Assembly: GCA_027579435.1 (NCBI GenBank)
Contig: JANBPK010001195.1
Location: 62,001 to 126,000 of the forward strand
Direction: 5' to 3'
DNA from: Candolleomyces eurysporus
Taxonomy: Eukaryota; Basidiomycota; Agaricomycetes; Agaricales; Psathyrellaceae
DNA: 64,000 nucleotides
Below the pieces are notes generated by a model, which worked only from the letters and a program-made list of their open reading frames with translations, made no database searches and was not told the origin of the DNA. Both the position numbers and the translations under genes were made by a program. Of this stretch, positions 58,871 through 64,000 are shown one piece after another. The first letter of the stretch is position 1, and every line of letters begins with the position of its first letter.

Positions 58871-59600
58871 ATGTCTACCGAACCCACCACCCTCGTTCTT
58901 GTCCTCGAGCCTGACAACCCCTGCAACACCATAATCACAGACCAACAAACCGGGGATGAGCTCTACACAGTCAGAACAGAACACAACGGCTCAGAGTCCG
59001 TTACGAAGATCGTGAACGACGACGATGCACAATTGGCTCAGTGGGTCTGGAAGGACGTCCGTTCGGACAAGGTCACTCTCGGACAAGGCCAACCCATGTC
59101 AGCTAGTGCATGGCTGAGAAAGAGTATAATGCCGTTCAAAGAGTGCGTGGATTCCTTAAGCTCGAGGTAGCGTTCGAAATTGATGATAGGAGCCGCAACA
59201 TTTCAGCACAGTGCGCTTCACGGACTTGAACGGACGAAACTTTAAGTGGAAAGGCAACGCTCCTGGACTCAGTTTCGAGGTATGTCGATCTTGCTCCTCG
59301 TTCTTGTCCCACAACACTAAATAAAAATCATGGAAGTTATACTCCGAGACGGATAAGAAGAACCCCATCGCACGTTTCAAGAAGTCTTACCGATACAAAG
59401 ACCACAAGCAATCTCCACCCAAAGAGGTGTACGATCCAGCTACACTGACCGTCACCGGCCTGGGTCTGGAGATCCTGGACACAGTCGTCATATCATTCTG
59501 CATCCTCGAAAAAGGGAGGAGAGCCAGAGAGAACGGAGTTGCGACTATGGCCGCGTCAACTGCCATCCCGCATGCTGCTGTAGCCACCTCAGCAACCTAA
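58871..59600 (+). CDS. DUF6593-type small protein, tandem copy 2
   Basis: Same three-exon structure as copy 1; exon 1 ends FKD at a GTGCGT donor and exon 2 starts after TTTCAG at about 59207. It differs from copy 1 by scattered substitutions (LVLEPDN, GDELYTV, TKIVNDDDAQ, TVRFTDLNG, FKWKGNAPGLSFE), all conservative, with the frame intact. The end is ATMAASTAIPHAAVATSAT. Intact splice sites, promoter and frame argue that it is a functional gene. Confidence 0.75.
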
Positions 59601-59817
59601 TCCAGAGAGCGCACGCACACCATAATGCCTTACCAGACCATGACGATGACGATTGAAATATTGAAACCTGCTTGTAACCGTGTATAAACTATCTATAGGC
59701 ATAATACAATAAAACGCGTCAAGGATATACAGCGAAGGTAAACACGAATTAAATATTAAAGATTCCAAATGTTTATGGTATTCAGGCCTCGCTGTAAATT
59801 AGGTTGGTATGCCCAGT

Positions 59818-60262
59818 GGACAGAGATCAAACAGAAATATCCCAAGGGCTTCGACGTTGTGGTGAGTTCTCGAGTTCTCTTTCTATAGGGGTAAGTACAC
59901 GAATGGGAAATGAATCTGGTTTACAGATCGAGGCGACCGGTGGCGAAAGTGTCGCCGTTATCAACTAGGTCCAAAGAGGCGGCATGCTCATGGCCTATGG
60001 TGTCTACTCCAACGAGTCTATCGTCAAATGGTCACCAGCTAAGGTCCTTGGAGACGAAATCAAGTTACTCCCTATAAAACACACCCTCCGATCGGTTGCT
60101 CACCTTTGTCCTTGCCTCTCGTTATAGATAATTGGCTCGTTCGTCCACTGCGTCCCTCGTGCAGGAGCTTATCCAGAAAGTGGCAAAATCAACGTCAAGG
60201 GAGTTGTGAGAGCTGTAGGCATTTTCTCTCGACGAAAAGTTGGAGTTGACTAATTCAAAGCC
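59818..60262 (+). pseudogene. Fragment of the zinc dehydrogenase gene
   Basis: Matches 53366-53790 of the intact gene, introns included: GAGATCAAACAGAAATATCC, then the FDVV exon end, IEATGGESVAVIN with an in-frame TAG where the intact gene has TAC, and the YGVYSNE block. The sequence is broken by a stop and deletions, so it is non-functional. Confidence 0.85.
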
Positions 60263-60647
60263 TTGAAGCATCGAAGAAGTATGCAATATAAACCATTAGA
60301 TTCGAGAGTCGGGGACATCGAGTCTTAATATACTTTTCGTGCGGAACCAACGTCAGATTTTGGATACCTAAAGCACAGAACCTGAAGCAGCCATCACATA
60401 GGTGGCTAGGGCCATGGTAAAGGATGAGGCAAATTAAATGATAAGAATACCTTCGCCGAGTAGATTGAACTCGTGCCATATTAGGCATATGACGAGACGT
60501 TGCGCTATTTTTAGCCGAACCTAGATTCAGGTGTATGACGACCTTGTTGGACACTTGCGCACTGGCATGGGCCAACGCTCCATAGACTATGTCAGAAGAA
60601 GCTGACCATTCTGTCTTCGTCCTACAGCAATTGTGGATCCTCCGGGG

Positions 60648-60654
60648 TATATAT
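60648..60654 (+). promoter_or_regulatory. TATA box of DUF6593 copy 3
   Basis: TATATAT, 54 bp before the start codon. Confidence 0.6.
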
Positions 60655-60701
60655 TCTCACTGGTAAGGCAAAGCGAACCCCCACCGCAGCAGTCTACCGC
60701 T

Positions 60702-61446
60702 ATGTCCACAGAACCCACCACCCTCGTTCTTGTCTTCGAGCCCGACAACCCCTGCAACACCATAATTACAGACCAACAAACTGGGAAAGAGCTCTACACC
60801 GTCGGGACAGAACACAACGGCCCAGAGTCCGTAACGAAGATCTTCAACGATGATAATGCACAATTGGCCCAGTGGGTCTGGAAAGACCTCCGTTCGGACA
60901 AGGTCACTCTCGGACAAGGCCAACCCATGTCAGCTAGTGCATGGCTGAGAAAGAGTATTTTACCGTTCAAAGAGTGCGTTGATTCCTCATACTCGAGGAA
61001 GCGTTCAAAATTGATGATAGGAGCCGCAACATTTCAGCACGGTATACTTCACGGACTTGAATGGACGAAACTTCAAATGGAAAGGCAATGCTCATCGGCT
61101 CGGTTTCGAGGTATGTCGATCTTGCTCCTCGTTATTGTCCTAAAGCACTGGATAAAAGTCATAGTAGTTATACTCCGAGACGGATAAGAAGAACCCGGTC
61201 GCACGTTTCAAGAAATCTTACCGATACAAAGACCACAAGCAATCTCCACCTAAAGAGGTGTACGATCCAGCCACACTGACCATTGCCGGTTTGGGTCTGG
61301 AGATCCTGGACACAGTCGTCATATCGTTCTGCATCCTCGACAAAGAGAGGAGAGCCAGAGGGAACGGAGCTGGAGAGCACGGAGCTGCGAATACGGCCGC
61401 GTCAGTTGCCATTCCGTTGAGTGCTATAGTCATCACAGCAAACTAG
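60702..61446 (+). CDS. DUF6593-type small protein, tandem copy 3
   Basis: Same exon layout as copies 1 and 2. Distinct residues include GKELYTVGTEHNGPES, KDLRSDK and SILPFKD, and a longer tail (RRARGNGAGEHGAANTAASVAIPLSAIVITAN) with an extra GEHGAANT stretch. An upstream in-frame ATG at 60633 would add 23 residues but lies at the TATA box, so 60702 is preferred. Frame and splice sites are intact. Confidence 0.75.
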
Positions 61447-61696
61447 TCCAGAGAGCACACGTACACCATAATGCCTTACCAGACCATGACGATGACGATT
61501 GAACCCTGCTTGTAACCGTGAATAAATAATCTGTAGGCATGATACAATAAAACGCGCTAAGGATATACAGCGGAAGGTAAATTCATATTAAAATCCCAGG
61601 TGTTCAGGGTATCCCTCGCTGTAAATTAGGTTGGTAAGCTATGCGAATGCAAGCAGCCCACCGGCGCGGCATGCATGGTTTTGCAGACATGATAGT

Positions 61697-62864
61697 TTAG
61701 AAGGTCTTCTTCTTCTCGTCGACGGACAAACCACCAGGTCCCATGTTGACAAGGAGAATGAGCCCACCAACAATGGCTGAAAGAATGAGACATGAGCAAT
61801 CGTTCAAAAAGGGGCAAAGGGGATACTCACAGAGAGTTTGGAAGAAGTCATACTTCAAGAAATCGCGTTGAGGGTGCGCAGAGTGCACGCTCCACCAGTT
61901 GTTTGCAAAGACATTGAAGATACTGAGAACAATCACGAGGAATGCGGCTGACCACTTGGCCTTGAAACCGACGGCAACCATAATGCAGGCAGCGAAACCA
62001 ATGATCGAAACGATGACACGCATGACGGTCCATTGACCCTGGAGAATGAACCCAAGGAACAAGAAGATTAAGAGAACGCGACCAGCCAGGAGGAAACTAC
62101 ACGTTGCAAGGGCATGAGTTTGTGTTGCATGGAAACATGGGAAATGAAATCGACGCACTATTTCTTCCTGTCTGTTTCAGTGATTTGGGGAAGGCCAGCG
62201 AAACCGGATTTGCGGGAGATCATAGAGTCACTGAAGACCATGAAGAGCCCGCCAATAACGCTGAGATTGCGGAGGAAGAAGTTGAGGTCGAAGATAAGTC
62301 CATAGCCGAATCCTTGGATGATGACAACGCCGAGAAGACCGCCCACTGCGTATTCGGTGTAAAGCTTGCGAATGACGGCGGTGGATCCAACGAGCATGGT
62401 CTTAATACGCTGGTCAAAACATGCAATCTTGAAATAAAGCGCGCAACGGGCTCACAAGAACGTTAAAGAGAAGGAACAGGTGCGAAATGCCCCAGGGGAA
62501 GTGTCGGTGGCTATCAAAGGACGATGAGTATGCCAGCGAGGTGGTGTACAAAACGTGTGGATGACAATACGTACTTCTGCAGATACCAGATCTGGTCGCC
62601 CCACTGTGTAAGAATCCTCAGCGCATCCTCCAAAAAGGTCACCACGATCAGGAAGCGGCCAATTGCTGGCAAATAGGGCTTCAAGGGTTGAGAGTAGATC
62701 TCAACATTGTCTTCGACTTGCTTGCTGACGGCGTGGAACTTCTCGAATGGGTCGTCGGGGTTGGCTGCCCTGTAGCCTGAAGAAGGCCTCGAGTTGGACA
62801 GGCCATGGGGGTCTGTGCTGTACGAGTTGGTCGCAGGACGGGCGATGTTGATTCTTGAGGACAT
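61697..62864 (-). CDS. ER cargo receptor ERV29/SURF4
   Basis: SURF4/Erv29 is a multi-span membrane protein that packs soluble secretory cargo into COPII vesicles. Start 62864 (MSSRINIARP). The first exon carries the family's PFEKFHAVSKQVEDNVE...PYLPAIGRFLIVVTFLEDALRI block; later exons carry QWGDQIWYLQK, membrane spans (GGLLGVVIIQGFGYGLIF, RVLLIFLFLGFILQG, IVSIIGFAACIMVAVGF), KWSAAFLVIVLSIFNVFANNWW and the last span AIVGGLILLVNMGPGGLSVDE. It ends KKKTF, a dilysine (KKxx) retrieval signal for return to the ER, as in family members. About 320 aa in five exons; stop at 61697-61699. Confidence 0.93.
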
Positions 62865-63113
62865 GGTGGTGGTAGGAAGAAACCCGTCTACTGTTCTAAC
62901 GTGTCGACTTAGCTCGCGACGTGGCGACCTGCTGACTAAGCGCCATATCATAGGTCCTGACAGGAGCACTAGCCCCTCATCACCATCTGATGATTCTCAA
63001 ACGCAAAAATTGTCATCGTCATGCTATGGTCAATATTCGAGGACGGGTGCTCATAAAAAAATCGGAAACATATGCTCAGCAACACCGAAAGTATATGGGC
63101 AGTACAGATTTAT

Positions 63114-64000
63114 CTAACATCTTTTACCCATTATATCGTAACCGAAAGTCTGTTGGTCAATCACAACACTCAACGAAGTTTCCGACCGCAACGCCCACAA
63201 CCGGCGCTGAAACCAGCTTCGGGCAAGATGGAAAGCCTCCGTACCGGCAGTTCCCAACCCCCATACCACGAATCGGATTTCGAGCGGCGGAGAAGACTGG
63301 AGGAATGCGTTGAGGGTCCCCCAATCCATCTGGTCAAGCTGGAATTCAGCACTGAACCATAGGGTGAAGGTCAAGCGAGATAGTGGAGACGACGTCATTG
63401 CGGAAAGCAGTGTCGTGTACCATGCGGTGCTCGCTTGGGATGGGGTGGGCCTACGTTCCGGATTGTCCTGTACAAGGGATTGGGTTTGGACATTCAGGAG
63501 GCCAGGCACGGTTCTGTCGTGTCCCTGGGCAGACGGGAAGCGATATAGTGAAAGTGAGTCAATTGAAAAGCTCTTCAAATTTGGACAAGCCGATCCGAAA
63601 GAGGATGCTAGGGAAAGGGTGAGTGCCCAGCCGAAATGACAGTTGAAAGGGGAACGCACCTTGTTCGTCTACATTAGCATCGCACCCTTGAAATCCAAGG
63701 GTGAGGTGCTGGAGTAGGGTACCATGCTTACGGACGAAACGAGCAAGCGACGGAGCTTCAGGTGCATTGAGGTTGCAAACCAACAGTGATTGCAGGAGAT
63801 GCGGATGATCGTCCGTTGTAATGTCCGACAGCCAGTCAAGGATAGCCGCTGCACCATTACAGCGTCGGATCTTGACGTCGTGTAATTTGGATTTCATCGA
63901 ACTTGACGAGGGGATGGAGTCGGTATTATCCCATGCAACGCCGTCGATAGAAAGGGTTTGTAGCCCAGCGAATGCGATGACGCATTCCTGGAGCTTTGCA
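63114..64000 (-). CDS. F-box/LRR-like protein, C-terminal part (5' end beyond the window)
   Basis: Open from the right edge with LQECVIAFAGLQTLSIDGVAW, then LHDVKIRRC, LLQSLLVCNLNAPEAPSLARFV, HGTLLQHLTLGF, an intron (about 63612-63661), and CPNLKSFSIDSLSLY; stop at 63114. The repeating LQxLxI / LxxLxL pattern is leucine-rich-repeat-like and typical of the many Agaricomycete proteins with an N-terminal F-box, which act as substrate adaptors of SCF ubiquitin ligases. The F-box itself would be beyond base 64000, so this naming is an inference from the visible repeats. Confidence 0.6.

Larger units (their letters stand above)
59601..60701. other. Spacer with a dehydrogenase fragment, a NOL10 fragment and the duplicated promoter
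   Basis: In order: the copy 2 3' flank; a decayed piece of the zinc dehydrogenase (59818-60262); its 3' flank (60263-60395, matching 53903-54030); a short NOL10 start region (about 60403-60480); and the promoter block of copy 3. Confidence 0.75.

Noticed and set aside
1..64000. CRISPR arrays or prokaryotic operons
   Set aside because: No spaced palindromic repeats; the gene structure is intron-rich and eukaryotic throughout.

Overview
The window is nuclear DNA from a filamentous basidiomycete, most likely an Agaricomycete. Genes are dense and broken by many short GT-AG introns, mostly about 50-70 bp. Proteins match fungal families, and several types are characteristic of Agaricomycetes: NACHT/STAND proteins with tandem TPR-like repeats, an accessory domain usually found behind caspase (C14) domains, DUF6593 proteins and a trypsin-like peptidase. 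I cannot name the species.

Layout. 1-6157: the N-terminal part of NAA15 (NatA auxiliary subunit, minus strand, cut by the window edge), head to head with the cohesin regulator PDS5. 7127-12190: a large STAND/NLR-type gene (about 1,550 aa). 12970-15145: a type-B carboxylesterase. 16779-20396: a FAP1/NFX1-type zinc-finger protein. 20753-33522: two HMG-CoA reductase genes on one strand. The first (20753-22510) holds only the linker and catalytic domain. The second (28592-33522) has the full membrane/sterol-sensing region. A trypsin-like peptidase and a KEN-box protein lie between them. 33523-37358 is nearly gene-free. 37359-41299: a divergent pair, a protein made only of the C14-associated C-terminal domain and a NACHT protein, followed by a decayed tandem copy of the NACHT gene (41723-42494). 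43355-51051: ribosomal protein eL42, a GNAT acetyltransferase and alpha-aminoadipate reductase (Lys2). tRNA-Thr(AGT) occurs twice and tRNA-Leu(AAG) once, the latter with a decayed copy nearby. 52247-56659: a zinc alcohol dehydrogenase and the nucleolar WD protein ENP2/NOL10. 57281-61446: three tandem DUF6593 genes whose spacers contain pieces of the neighbouring NOL10 and dehydrogenase genes. 61697-62864: the ER cargo receptor ERV29/SURF4. 63114-64000: an F-box/LRR-like protein, cut by the edge.

Most genes are housekeeping functions (protein N-acetylation, cohesion, sterol synthesis, lysine synthesis, ribosome and ribosome biogenesis, secretion). The accessory parts are the two NACHT loci, the C14-domain gene, the HMG-CoA reductase duplication and the DUF6593 array.

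Sequence quality matters for reading this window. Isolated Ns sit beside homopolymer runs. Four runs of 7-8 G/C appear one base too long. Deleting those single characters restores long, recognisable proteins at every coding site I could test, so these breaks are treated as sequencing errors and not as pseudogenes.
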